A stretch of 20,039 bases of DNA from Neocallimastix lanati (nom. inval.) (lineage: Eukaryota > Neocallimastigomycota > Neocallimastigomycetes > Neocallimastigales > Neocallimastigaceae): the NCBI GenBank assembly GCA_016946835.1, contig JACVTC010000538.1:1-20039 (forward strand), read 5' to 3'. Numbering within the stretch: position 1 is the stretch's first letter; each line of letters begins with the position of its first letter. The notes under the pieces were generated by a model. That model ran no database searches. It was given only the letters and a program-made list of their open reading frames with translations, and was not told the DNA's origin. Below are positions 10,101 through 16,475 of this stretch, piece by piece. Both the position numbers and the translations under genes were made by a program.

Positions 10101-10855
10101 TGGATGATCATTATAGAATTGTAGAACGAAATCGAAAAAAAGATCGTTATAAATATGTCTATATATTATGTAATGATTTAACTTTAAGATATTGTGACTT
10201 GAAAAAAAATTTAAATTTTAATTTTAAAGAAGAAGAACCTTCTACTTCAAATGGTTCTACTTCAAAATGTTCTACTTCAGAATGTTCTACTTCAAAATGT
10301 TCTACTTCAAAATGTACTACTTCAAAATGTACTACTTCAAAATGTACTACTTCAAAATGTACTACTTCAAAATGTACTACTTCAAAATGTTCATCATCAA
10401 AATGTTCTACTTCAGAATGCTCTACTTCAGAATGTTCTACTTCAGATTCGGATTCTATTAATTATCGTGAAATTAATCGTGGTTGTAATATTGAAACTTT
10501 TTATATAAAGGAAGAACTTTTGGAAAAGCTCATCTACTCAATATGTTATGACGATATGGAAAAAAAATTGTCATCTATTCGTATTCCAAACTATAAAGTA
10601 ATTTCTGAAAAAGATATGGAAAATTTTTATAAAGAAGAAAACAATAAAGATAAATATAAAGAAATTAAAAAACATATTTTAAGCGTTGTCACTCAAAACG
10701 ATATTCCTAAATATTGTAAAGAAAGACCACATCAAGCTTTTTTGTTGTATGAATTATTATCAAAATTTTCAGAAAAAATTAAAGATAGTAGAAATGAAAT
10801 GATAGAATTATGGGAAAAATATTTATTTGATTATGATCTTATTATTATTTTATAA
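7196..10855 (+). CDS. D6/D11-like superfamily 2 helicase/ATPase (VETF small-subunit or NPH-I type)
   Basis: 1219 residues. Walker A HSPGTGKS at 56-63, Walker B DEVH at 176-179, motif III MSATP at 209-213, a helicase-C region ending in SESVDI...LTPHWNY, and motif VI QIIGRIRRVGSH at 581-592 with its arginine fingers. This is the layout of the NCLDV ATPases that act in transcription: the early initiation factor small subunit (D6), the elongation/termination ATPase NPH-I (D11) and large asfarvirus relatives of over 1000 residues. It would use ATP for promoter opening or transcript release beside the viral polymerase. The start is fixed by a TAA directly before the ATG. The long C-terminal region (600-1219) has no motif I can name. 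Odd: a Lys/Ser/Gly-rich triplicated insert at 327-365 and 14 STSKC-like pentapeptides at 1016-1085. I cannot tell D6 type from D11 type by eye. Confidence 0.88.
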   Translation: MTYPDINNLHSLREFTEIYTNNPLIEENVHMKRYQILPVRYMSPENEVVNRFLIYHSPGTGKSFTALWIALKFINVYKKPCIILVKGKEAITEFTKRVKTWYDYTFEYYPHLPNVKDYKEFIKKYIEFRTYITFCNDIQNINDSNTDTDGNDNKSDHQQTTSNSFSFYDERLIIIDEVHHFRNPTKKKFIYNNLSSLLNHINKGRIIFMSATPIFDNANEITDLVKLIKPNLNSTSFLNPEKLKEEMLGHLSYYGLNPPNTTVNYMGSYISGIERYKIVKVPMQGVQLQNYRNILKEPQEKNNMGINYVKATLGVLHLQIDDNLTQDTNKGSKAKGKSNDTNKGSKAKGKSNDAKKRSKSKVKSELSEYQFSNDKIIHSNPLLQDIIMQQSKDIKNYCCKLYHCLNEINKKENPDGPVFIYCSIIEQVGIYYFSAILCAMGYHYIYNKISSNSRHNDETSNFSNLESKVDRKGKGIDRFLPHHFSSFHNGDVDDDNKFAELKEIRKEREDKFWNFTFITGDKKLCPNMMERLDMFNDSSNQNGSKIKVLLGSDIVSESVDIMNVRQLHILTPHWNYEKINQIIGRIRRVGSHDSLPENQRFVNVYLYMACDDEVECSDSYQYSVDYRKYILCENKYKDALKFNQALKNASIEFLIHAPFNLNDSQNTNGLSTKEQNKPFDIESSLSESRAMTNTSIAIDANIHGETSTFKDINGNEIIGNTSIVPYLHYSSVYLDKLLPLCMIEINKKLRSFFSENNCIRIMDLMDRIPVINLFVLPKLIEYINSNNIVIAGGILRYSDGMIYRKIISNYRLNYRNAYFGKLLRQNLPFYNNNRSRRMNEQLSYFIHAKVDIKSEEIVSLNNKLQNANMTREAYNQIIKYSHTEKLFILRYALRQNLFNITKLFYPYWKKIDNFVYISYFSTITTSSYASNKKKSEKDFSTNIIYANFNFREWRLVNDEPNSEDISKQMDDHYRIVERNRKKDRYKYVYILCNDLTLRYCDLKKNLNFNFKEEEPSTSNGSTSKCSTSECSTSKCSTSKCTTSKCTTSKCTTSKCTTSKCTTSKCSSSKCSTSECSTSECSTSDSDSINYREINRGCNIETFYIKEELLEKLIYSICYDDMEKKLSSIRIPNYKVISEKDMENFYKEENNKDKYKEIKKHILSVVTQNDIPKYCKERPHQAFLLYELLSKFSEKIKDSRNEMIELWEKYLFDYDLIIIL
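8174..8290 (+). repeat. 39-bp coding tandem repeat in the helicase
   Basis: Three in-frame copies of a 39-base unit (8174-8212 and 8213-8251 identical, 8252-8290 diverged), encoding 13-residue basic units such as DTNKGSKAKGKSN. It sits between the two helicase lobes, where a flexible positively charged loop could touch nucleic acid. Identity of the first two copies suggests recent duplication. Confidence 0.9.
10241..10450 (+). repeat. 15-bp coding minisatellite (STSKC)n in the helicase
   Basis: Fourteen in-frame units of 15 bases (tctacttcaaaatgt and variants) encode STSKC, TTSKC, STSEC, SSSKC and similar pentapeptides. Five consecutive actacttcaaaatgt units form the homogeneous centre, while edge units vary. 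The result is a low-complexity Ser/Thr/Lys segment with a Cys every five residues near the C-terminus. Copy number is likely variable between strains. Confidence 0.95.
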
Positions 10856-11137
10856 ATGAATAAACCTTTAATTATTTTTAGTATAGTTAATATATATATT
10901 GTAAATAAATTTTATATAAATTAAAATAATAATATATTTAAATAATTGCAAAAATAAAAAAATATTTTAAATTAAAATTTTATATATAGGTATATGAATA
11001 AATAGTATATTAAAATTAAATATTAAATATTAATTATATAAGAGATTATTATTATAATTGAAAAATTAAATGTAAATATTTTATATAATATATAGTATTT
11101 TTTTAAAAATAAAAATTAATTGATAATTTTATATTCC

Positions 11138-11163
11138 TTTTTACTTTTTTTTTTTTTTTAAAT
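11138..11163. terminator. CTTTTTAC-T-tract element
   Basis: cctttttac followed by T13 and AAATAAATA. The same ctttttac plus long T-run occurs at 5049-5072 in the other convergent spacer, so this may be a shared 3'-end signal. Inferred from position and recurrence. Confidence 0.3.
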
Positions 11164-11174
11164 AAATAAAAAAA

Positions 11175-11212
11175 AAATTAAATATATTTATCTGTACATT
11201 GAAAAATATATA
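11175..11212. repeat. Dispersed AAATTAAATATATT..GTACATTGAAAA element, copy 2
   Basis: Second copy of the element at 6786-6820, with the same GTACATTGAAAA core and the same upstream aaattaaatatatt. It is followed by a (TA)n stretch and a T7A7 run. Confidence 0.4.
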
Positions 11213-11551
11213 TATATATATTTTTTTAAAAAAATTAATATCCAAATATATTTAATGTAATTATTATTATATATCGTTATTCATTACATGTTTTAATATA
11301 ATTTTATATATAAATATATATATAATATTATTTTATTAAATAATTATATTATATTATATTTTATTTTATTATATTATATTATATTTTATGGTTATACTAC
11401 ATTAATATTATTATATAAATATAAATTATTATTATTAATAATTTTAATTATGTTATTACTAAAGTATATTTAAATGAAATTACAACATTAAAATTGTCAG
11501 ATTTTTACTATAAGCATATAAATATATATATATATATATATACATATATAT

Positions 11552-12403
11552 TTATAATCTTTTAGTACTACAATGAATTGAATTTGGTATAAAGTTTATA
11601 TCTACAAAGTAAGCTTTACATGTAAAATTGACCATTGGTATATTATTAACAATACGTTCATTAATAATAATATAATTTACTTTTATCAATGGATAAATAT
11701 TTCCATTAATATAACAAAACGTGTCTCTAGAAAGAAGATCTGCCATCTCATCCAAATAATCATCTCCACAATAAACATTAGTACCAATCTTTTTTTTGCC
11801 TTTAAATGAATCTTTAAAGTAGCGAATATTAATATATTCGGTATTATTATTTCCTTTATTTATAATACCAGTAAAGATCCAATTTTGATTAAATTTTACA
11901 TTATTCTTTTTTAACATGTAATAAATAGGAGAAGATTCGTCGATATGTCTAATATAATCCGAAATTAGCATTTGCATACGAGAATCGATAAATCGAAGTC
12001 GTTCAATAAATTTTTTCATTGGTTCAGTTTCGTTTTCGGAAATTCGATGAATAAAATTATCTTGTACAAAATTGTTTTTATTAAGATGATAATGAGACAT
12101 TGGAATAGATAAAGAGGGTAAATCCGTTAACGTAATACCAGAACTAATTTTTAAAGGTCCTAAAATTACATTATTGGTATTATTGAAACATTTAATAACA
12201 AATCGAAACATACTATTATTTTTAGGTAAAGGTACAACTTCCTTAAAATTTATAGTAGATATCATTCTTTGAAATATCATATCTGTACTGCATGATGATG
12301 ATAAGATACGATTATAATAATCCATTCTTGAAGTACTAGATTTATTAGAAGAGTTTATCGACTTGACAAGTTGTTCCGAACTTTTAAAATTCTTTTTTTG
12401 CAT
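11552..12403 (-). CDS. Uncharacterised 283-residue protein
   Basis: No family recognised. The N-terminal 30 residues are Lys/Ser/Asn-rich and look disordered. From about residue 55 the sequence alternates hydrophobic strands and turns (MFRFVIKCF, WIFTGIINKG, YINIRYF, IYPLIKVNYIIINERI, MVNFTCKAYFVDINF), which suggests a mainly beta fold. A helical middle lies at about 120-165 (FIERLRFIDSRMQMLISDYIRHI). No signal peptide, membrane segment, Cys-rich site or catalytic motif is visible. Because the neighbours are replication and transcription genes, a single-stranded-DNA-binding or other nucleic-acid accessory protein of OB type is conceivable from size and beta content. That is a guess, not a call. 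It has the same orientation as the zinc-ribbon gene 588 bases upstream and is convergent with the helicase. Confidence 0.7.
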   Translation of the reverse strand: MQKKNFKSSEQLVKSINSSNKSSTSRMDYYNRILSSSCSTDMIFQRMISTINFKEVVPLPKNNSMFRFVIKCFNNTNNVILGPLKISSGITLTDLPSLSIPMSHYHLNKNNFVQDNFIHRISENETEPMKKFIERLRFIDSRMQMLISDYIRHIDESSPIYYMLKKNNVKFNQNWIFTGIINKGNNNTEYINIRYFKDSFKGKKKIGTNVYCGDDYLDEMADLLSRDTFCYINGNIYPLIKVNYIIINERIVNNIPMVNFTCKAYFVDINFIPNSIHCSTKRL

Positions 12404-12991
12404 TTTAAATTTTAATACTTTTTAATACATTAATTATTGTATTTAAAAAATTTAAATAAAATTTATATACGTTAATGAGTAATTTACTACTAAATTTATA
12501 ATTTAATTTTTCATTTTAAACAAATTAGGAAATGGTTAAAATATATTATTTATGACAAATTTTTTTTCTTTTTTTTGTATAAGCCCCTAATCACTATAAA
12601 CTATTAATTTTATTATTATATTTTATTATTTTTAAAAAAAAATTTAAATATTTACAAATTAATATTATAATATACATAATTTCTTATATTAAATTCATTT
12701 CATTTCATATAAAAGAATATTTATAATTAATTAGTAATATTATAATATTGGATAATAATTTCAATAAAAAAAAAAATAATTTATGTAAAAATTAAAATTA
12801 TTCATATTTTTTTTTTAAACCAAAATTATAATTTTAATATTTTATAAAAGTTAAATTGAACATAAAATTCCATATTTTTTATTAGACATATATATAATGA
12901 ATTATATTTAAATAATATTTATTAAATATTTAAAATTAATAAATAATTTAAATCTAAATATTATTAAAAAATTATAAATTAAATAAAAGTT
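12404..12991. other. AT-rich spacer upstream of the 283-aa gene
   Basis: 588 bases with no gene visible. The promoter of the 283-aa gene and the 3' end of the zinc-ribbon gene should lie here. A short patch richer in G+C (ataagcccctaatcac, about 12579-12594) stands out but forms no tRNA-like or other fold I can identify. Confidence 0.5.
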
Positions 12992-13243
12992 TTAAATAAC
13001 TCTTTTACAGTTTGAACAATAATATACTATAGTGGCTTCTTCATCACATCTACGAATTTGTAAACGTCTCAACTCAATATATTTATTATTATTACATCTT
13101 TTACAACATATAGAATTTTTTTTTATTTCCTTTTTTTCATCATCTAATACCGGTAATTTATTTTTCTCTCTTAATCTATCTTCACTAAATAAGGACGATT
13201 CTTTAAAAAATTTATCCAATGCTTTCATCGAAATATTATCCAT
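12992..13243 (-). CDS. TFIIS-type zinc-ribbon transcript cleavage factor, short form
   Basis: 83 residues. The C-terminal half is a zinc ribbon C47-x2-C50-x25-C76-x2-C79 whose beta-hairpin carries QIRRCDEEA (D67, E68). This matches the acidic Asp-Glu pair that TFIIS inserts into the polymerase pore to stimulate cleavage of backtracked RNA. Cellular TFIIS is about 300 residues with N-terminal LW and polymerase-binding domains, and NCLDV versions are also usually longer. This one keeps only the ribbon plus about 45 mostly charged, probably helical residues. RPB9 also ends in such a ribbon, but it has a second N-terminal ribbon, absent here, and normally lacks the DE pair. It probably acts with the split RNA polymerase. 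It is transcribed divergently from the 736-aa gene. The length is below many gene-calling cut-offs, but the motif makes it secure. Confidence 0.85.
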   Translation of the reverse strand: MDNISMKALDKFFKESSLFSEDRLREKNKLPVLDDEKKEIKKNSICCKRCNNNKYIELRRLQIRRCDEEATIVYYCSNCKRVI

Positions 13244-13288
13244 GTTATATTAATTTTTTAATTATTAATCTTTAATCTATTTAAATTA

Positions 13289-13390
13289 ATTTATTTATTT
13301 ATTTTTATTTATTTTTTTTATTTATTTATTTTTATTTATTTATTTTTATTTATTTATTTTTATTTATTTATTTTTATTTATTTATTTATA
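13289..13390. repeat. 14-bp ATTTATTTATTTTT minisatellite
   Basis: Tandem, mostly perfect units of atttatttattttt, four to five regular copies at 13323-13388 with irregular copies before them. It lies 45-150 bases upstream of the zinc-ribbon start, where read on that gene's strand it is an A-rich track (aaaaataaataaat). It may stiffen or open the promoter, or may be neutral. Confidence 0.8.
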
Positions 13391-13813
13391 TATTTAATTT
13401 ATTAATTTACTTTCTATTATTTATTTGCTATATCTATTTAAAGTTTTTAAAAAGAATATTTCCTAATTTTTTTTCTCCAAAATTTAGTTATAAATTTGAT
13501 TTAGATTTTAACAAATTTTTAAATTTTTTAAAATTCATTTTAGAAAAAAAAATATTATAAAAATTTTTCTAAAATATTTGTAGTACTTAAAAAAATAAAA
13601 ATAGCCTTTTCAAATTTAATAATGAAATAAAAAAAAATCAAAAATAAAAATTCAACATAAAAAAAAAAAAAAAAATAATAATAATTATATATCTATTTAA
13701 ATATAATAATTCATAGTTGATTTTTAAAATGATAAAATATTTACTCTAGGTACGATTTAAAATAATAACAAGAAATATTATTATCTTTTTTATAGGTAAA
13801 AATTATATTTTTA

Positions 13814-13831
13814 TATTGAGTATAAAAAACT
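13814..13831 (+). promoter_or_regulatory. TATTGAG...AACTAT start-proximal motif (736-aa gene)
   Basis: TATTGAG, ATA and AACTAT just before the start of the 736-aa gene, in the same order as upstream of the helicase. The spacing is 11 bases from TATTGAG to ATG, against 17 at the helicase. Candidate promoter motif with weak statistical support. Confidence 0.25.
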
Positions 13832-16042
13832 ATGAATATTATAAATCTTATCCGTAGTATTTTAGTAAATTATCATTCAGTTCCTCTACAATTGGAAATA
13901 CATATAAATGGTAAAATTTATTCTTTTTTCGAGGGTATAAATATCATTGATTGTAATCAGTTATCAAAAGATAGATATATCGTTAAATGTAAAGATAATA
14001 ATGATACAGATATTAGTAATATTGATTATCAACACAAAATAATGTTTATGTTAATTGATAAATTAGAAAGTATTGTTAACAATAAACATATAAAATATAA
14101 ATATTACTTGAATGATACAACTAAAACTTTATTTTATGTCTCTATTGAAATTCCAATTCAACGCTTTAAAATAGTTTATGAGGAGTTGATAAAATTAGAT
14201 TTATCAGAAACTGCACAATATATTATATGTAATATAGAAGGTATAACTTACTTACACTATTATAATGATTATTTCAATAAAACATATCTTTATGAACAAA
14301 TACTAATGAATGATGATAATTCAATTTCAAAAAGTATTGAAAGTAATGAAAATTATATCCTTATAAAATTATGCCATGATAATATATTGATAACTGAAAG
14401 TAAAATAACTTTTACCGTAAAAGAGTCGTATGATATCGTTTTGAAAATCTTACCTTCCTTTAATATTTCTCCTGATGATGTTTTTATTGAATGTGATCCC
14501 TTAAAAGTAACGTTTAACTACCCTATTAGTATAAATTTTCAATTATTTGATATGATGCTTCTCAAATACAATTTATTTTTCAATATATATACGAATGAAA
14601 GTATTAATGTAATGTCTTTAGCTGAAAAGGTAATTTATACTCTTGATATATATAAAACATCTTTCGTTATGAATTTATATAATAAATGGAAAACTTTTAA
14701 TGAAACTATCCAATTTCAAGAGGTACAATGGTATATGTATTCAACGATCAAAATAATAGTCAAATATTTATATTTTCTTTATATCGATTTTCACAATGAG
14801 GTCATGATCGGAAGCGATCTCCACTTTAACATTCCAATAAAGATAAATTATAATAAATTATTTGGTAATTATTATACTCGATATTTCAACAATAAAGACA
14901 AAGTTTTACCCGTTATTGCTGACAAAGAGTATTGCGATAGAAATAGCATACGATATGTCCAATGGAAAGAGAATTATTATATGGCTCCTTTAAATTCTGG
15001 ATATACTATTAATCTAACTACAAATAAAAGTTTTAATAAAGAAGGGAAAGTACCCAAATGTGTTAAAGTAATTCGAAATACTAGTAATAAAAAGAACGTA
15101 GAATATTCTAACCTTTCTTCTTCTCTTGATGAAAATAGTAAAGGTATCTTGCCTCCAACATTATTTGTGCCATATGGATTTGAATTATCAATATTATATA
15201 GAGTCCATTTTGATATTGTTGACTCGCTAATTGAATTCAAAAGGTGTCCTAAATGTCATTCCTATATTGGAATTCCCTCGAAAGAGAATTTTATAAATTC
15301 AGTGAAGAGTAAGATTAATAATTCAAAATATTTTGAAAATGAAAACATAGACGCCAAAAAAATAAATATTTTAGCCTTTTCCGTTGATAATAATTCAGAG
15401 GTTTATCCTTATGCCGTTACTAATTATTTGTATAATTATAATTCTTCTTTTTCTTTCCTTGTCATCATACTCAATACTACTAAATTATATACAGTATCAA
15501 ATTACAGATATGAATTTATTATCTCCTCATCTTCTAATTTATTTTGTAAGGACGATCCTTTAGTGAAAGCAATCTTTTCCTTATATACTAAAAATAATAT
15601 ATCAATTATCGATAATAACGATTTACAAAATTGTGTTAAACAATTCGTACAGGAAGATGACCACGTTATTCTTATCGCTGAGGAACGCATAGAAAAAACA
15701 AATTGCTATTTGTGGTATTCGTTTTATTCAGATATAATTCCTGAAGTATCTATCATCTCTTCAAGTCAATTGGAATCCTTATTACCAGAATTATCTGATT
15801 TGTATGACCATGTTAAAGATATAAATGCATATCATTACTATAGTATATCAAAAGATAATGAAGAAAACAATAATATAATTGTATATGGTGTATGGTCAAA
15901 TAATAAATATTATCCATGCAAAGCAAAATTTATTCCTTTTAAACCTGGGATGAAAAATAAACCTTATTTATTATTAAATAGAAATATTGATGGTTCAATA
16001 ATTATACCAAATAAAAATAATTCTGACTATATGATATATTAA
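13832..16042 (+). CDS. Candidate early transcription factor large subunit (VETF-L / A7-like)
   Basis: 736 residues, no signal peptide or membrane segment. The middle carries a series of features in the order I associate with NCLDV VETF large subunits: a PVIADKEY stretch (360-367), YYMAP (382-386), a GKVPKC turn (405-410), then GILPPTL (438-444) and a strand/helix region LYRVHFDIVDSLIEF (about 455-469). A single CPKC (472-475) follows. In viruses this protein pairs with the D6 helicase to recognise early promoters, and a D6/D11-like helicase is present here. Length is close to that of poxvirus versions and much shorter than asfarvirus ones. An in-frame TAA nine bases before the ATG fixes the start. 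I rely on remembered family patterns, so the call is moderate. The alternative is an unrelated conserved viral protein. Confidence 0.5.
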   Translation: MNIINLIRSILVNYHSVPLQLEIHINGKIYSFFEGINIIDCNQLSKDRYIVKCKDNNDTDISNIDYQHKIMFMLIDKLESIVNNKHIKYKYYLNDTTKTLFYVSIEIPIQRFKIVYEELIKLDLSETAQYIICNIEGITYLHYYNDYFNKTYLYEQILMNDDNSISKSIESNENYILIKLCHDNILITESKITFTVKESYDIVLKILPSFNISPDDVFIECDPLKVTFNYPISINFQLFDMMLLKYNLFFNIYTNESINVMSLAEKVIYTLDIYKTSFVMNLYNKWKTFNETIQFQEVQWYMYSTIKIIVKYLYFLYIDFHNEVMIGSDLHFNIPIKINYNKLFGNYYTRYFNNKDKVLPVIADKEYCDRNSIRYVQWKENYYMAPLNSGYTINLTTNKSFNKEGKVPKCVKVIRNTSNKKNVEYSNLSSSLDENSKGILPPTLFVPYGFELSILYRVHFDIVDSLIEFKRCPKCHSYIGIPSKENFINSVKSKINNSKYFENENIDAKKINILAFSVDNNSEVYPYAVTNYLYNYNSSFSFLVIILNTTKLYTVSNYRYEFIISSSSNLFCKDDPLVKAIFSLYTKNNISIIDNNDLQNCVKQFVQEDDHVILIAEERIEKTNCYLWYSFYSDIIPEVSIISSSQLESLLPELSDLYDHVKDINAYHYYSISKDNEENNNIIVYGVWSNNKYYPCKAKFIPFKPGMKNKPYLLLNRNIDGSIIIPNKNNSDYMIY

Positions 16043-16475
16043 GTTTCGTTTTTGTTCAGAAACATACTCATTATTTATAGATTATTATTGTTTAAATTTA
16101 TATATTTATATATAATTTATATATATATTTTTTATTATTTATATATTTAAAAATTATGTTTTATATATTGATTTTTTATTATTTATATATTTAAAAATTT
16201 ATGGTATATATATATATATTTAGTTTATATTTTTTAAAACAAAAAAAAAATATCTCATCAAATCAACTAATTTTATTGATTTCTTTAATCCATGTAATGA
16301 ATTAAATTTATTTATTGTTTTCTTTATTTTAATTTTAACATAATAATTTAATTATATACAAAAAAAATTTATTATATAGATGTAAAAATTTTATTTATAT
16401 TTATATTTCTTAAATAAAATGATAATAATATATTCGTTTTCATAAACCAAAATTAATAAAATTATTTAAAAATAA
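16043..16475. other. AT-rich spacer between the candidate VETF gene and the RPB1 C-half
   Basis: 433 bases between two co-directional genes, so it should hold the 3' end of one and the promoter of the other. It contains a 31-32-base direct repeat and TA tracts. No reading frame is seen. The TATTGAG motif is absent here. Confidence 0.5.
16128..16203 (+). repeat. Direct repeat of about 31 bp
   Basis: ttttttattatttatatatttaaaaatt(t)atg occurs at 16128-16158 and again at 16172-16203, differing by one T. Low complexity makes function uncertain. It looks like a small tandem duplication. Confidence 0.7.

Larger units (their letters stand above)
10856..11551. other. AT-rich convergent spacer with T-tract and TA repeats
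   Basis: 696 bases between the helicase 3' end and the 3' end of the 283-aa gene. No reading frame of note. It contains ttttttAAAAA-type and T-run elements (11101-11162), the second GTACATTGAAAA copy, an ATTAT-type 5-base repeat at about 11340-11390 and a (TA)n run at 11520-11541. Confidence 0.6.
13244..13831. promoter_or_regulatory. Divergent spacer between the zinc-ribbon gene and the candidate VETF gene
   Basis: 588 bases carrying the promoters of two divergent transcription genes. The half near the zinc-ribbon gene is filled by a 14-bp minisatellite. The remainder is A/T-rich with an A16 run at about 13659-13674. The TATTGAG motif lies at 13814-13820. No coding frame is seen. Confidence 0.45.

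Noticed and set aside
10251-10508. Leu/Val/Gln- and Phe/Tyr/Met-rich repeat proteins in the other two + frames over the minisatellite
   Set aside because: A 15-bp repeat is open in all frames of a strand. The STSKC frame belongs to the helicase.
11205-11541. TA and ATTAT repeats as a replication origin or CRISPR-like array
   Set aside because: These are simple A/T repeats without spacers of unique sequence, and similar runs occur in most spacers of the window.
12579-12594. Small G+C patch as part of a tRNA or structured RNA
   Set aside because: No cloverleaf or paired stems could be built from the surrounding bases.
12992-13243. RPB9 homolog
   Set aside because: Only one zinc ribbon is present, and it carries the TFIIS-type DE pair. 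RPB9 has two ribbons and usually lacks that pair.
13032-13253. 73-residue + strand frame opposite the zinc-ribbon gene
   Set aside because: It is the antisense shadow of the zinc-ribbon gene, rich in Leu/Ser/Phe, and without a motif.
4831-16475. Intron, intein or programmed frameshift as the cause of the RPB1 split
   Set aside because: The halves are 11.6 kb apart with genes on both strands in between. The C-half has its own ATG preceded by an in-frame TAA, and no intein splice motifs are seen.
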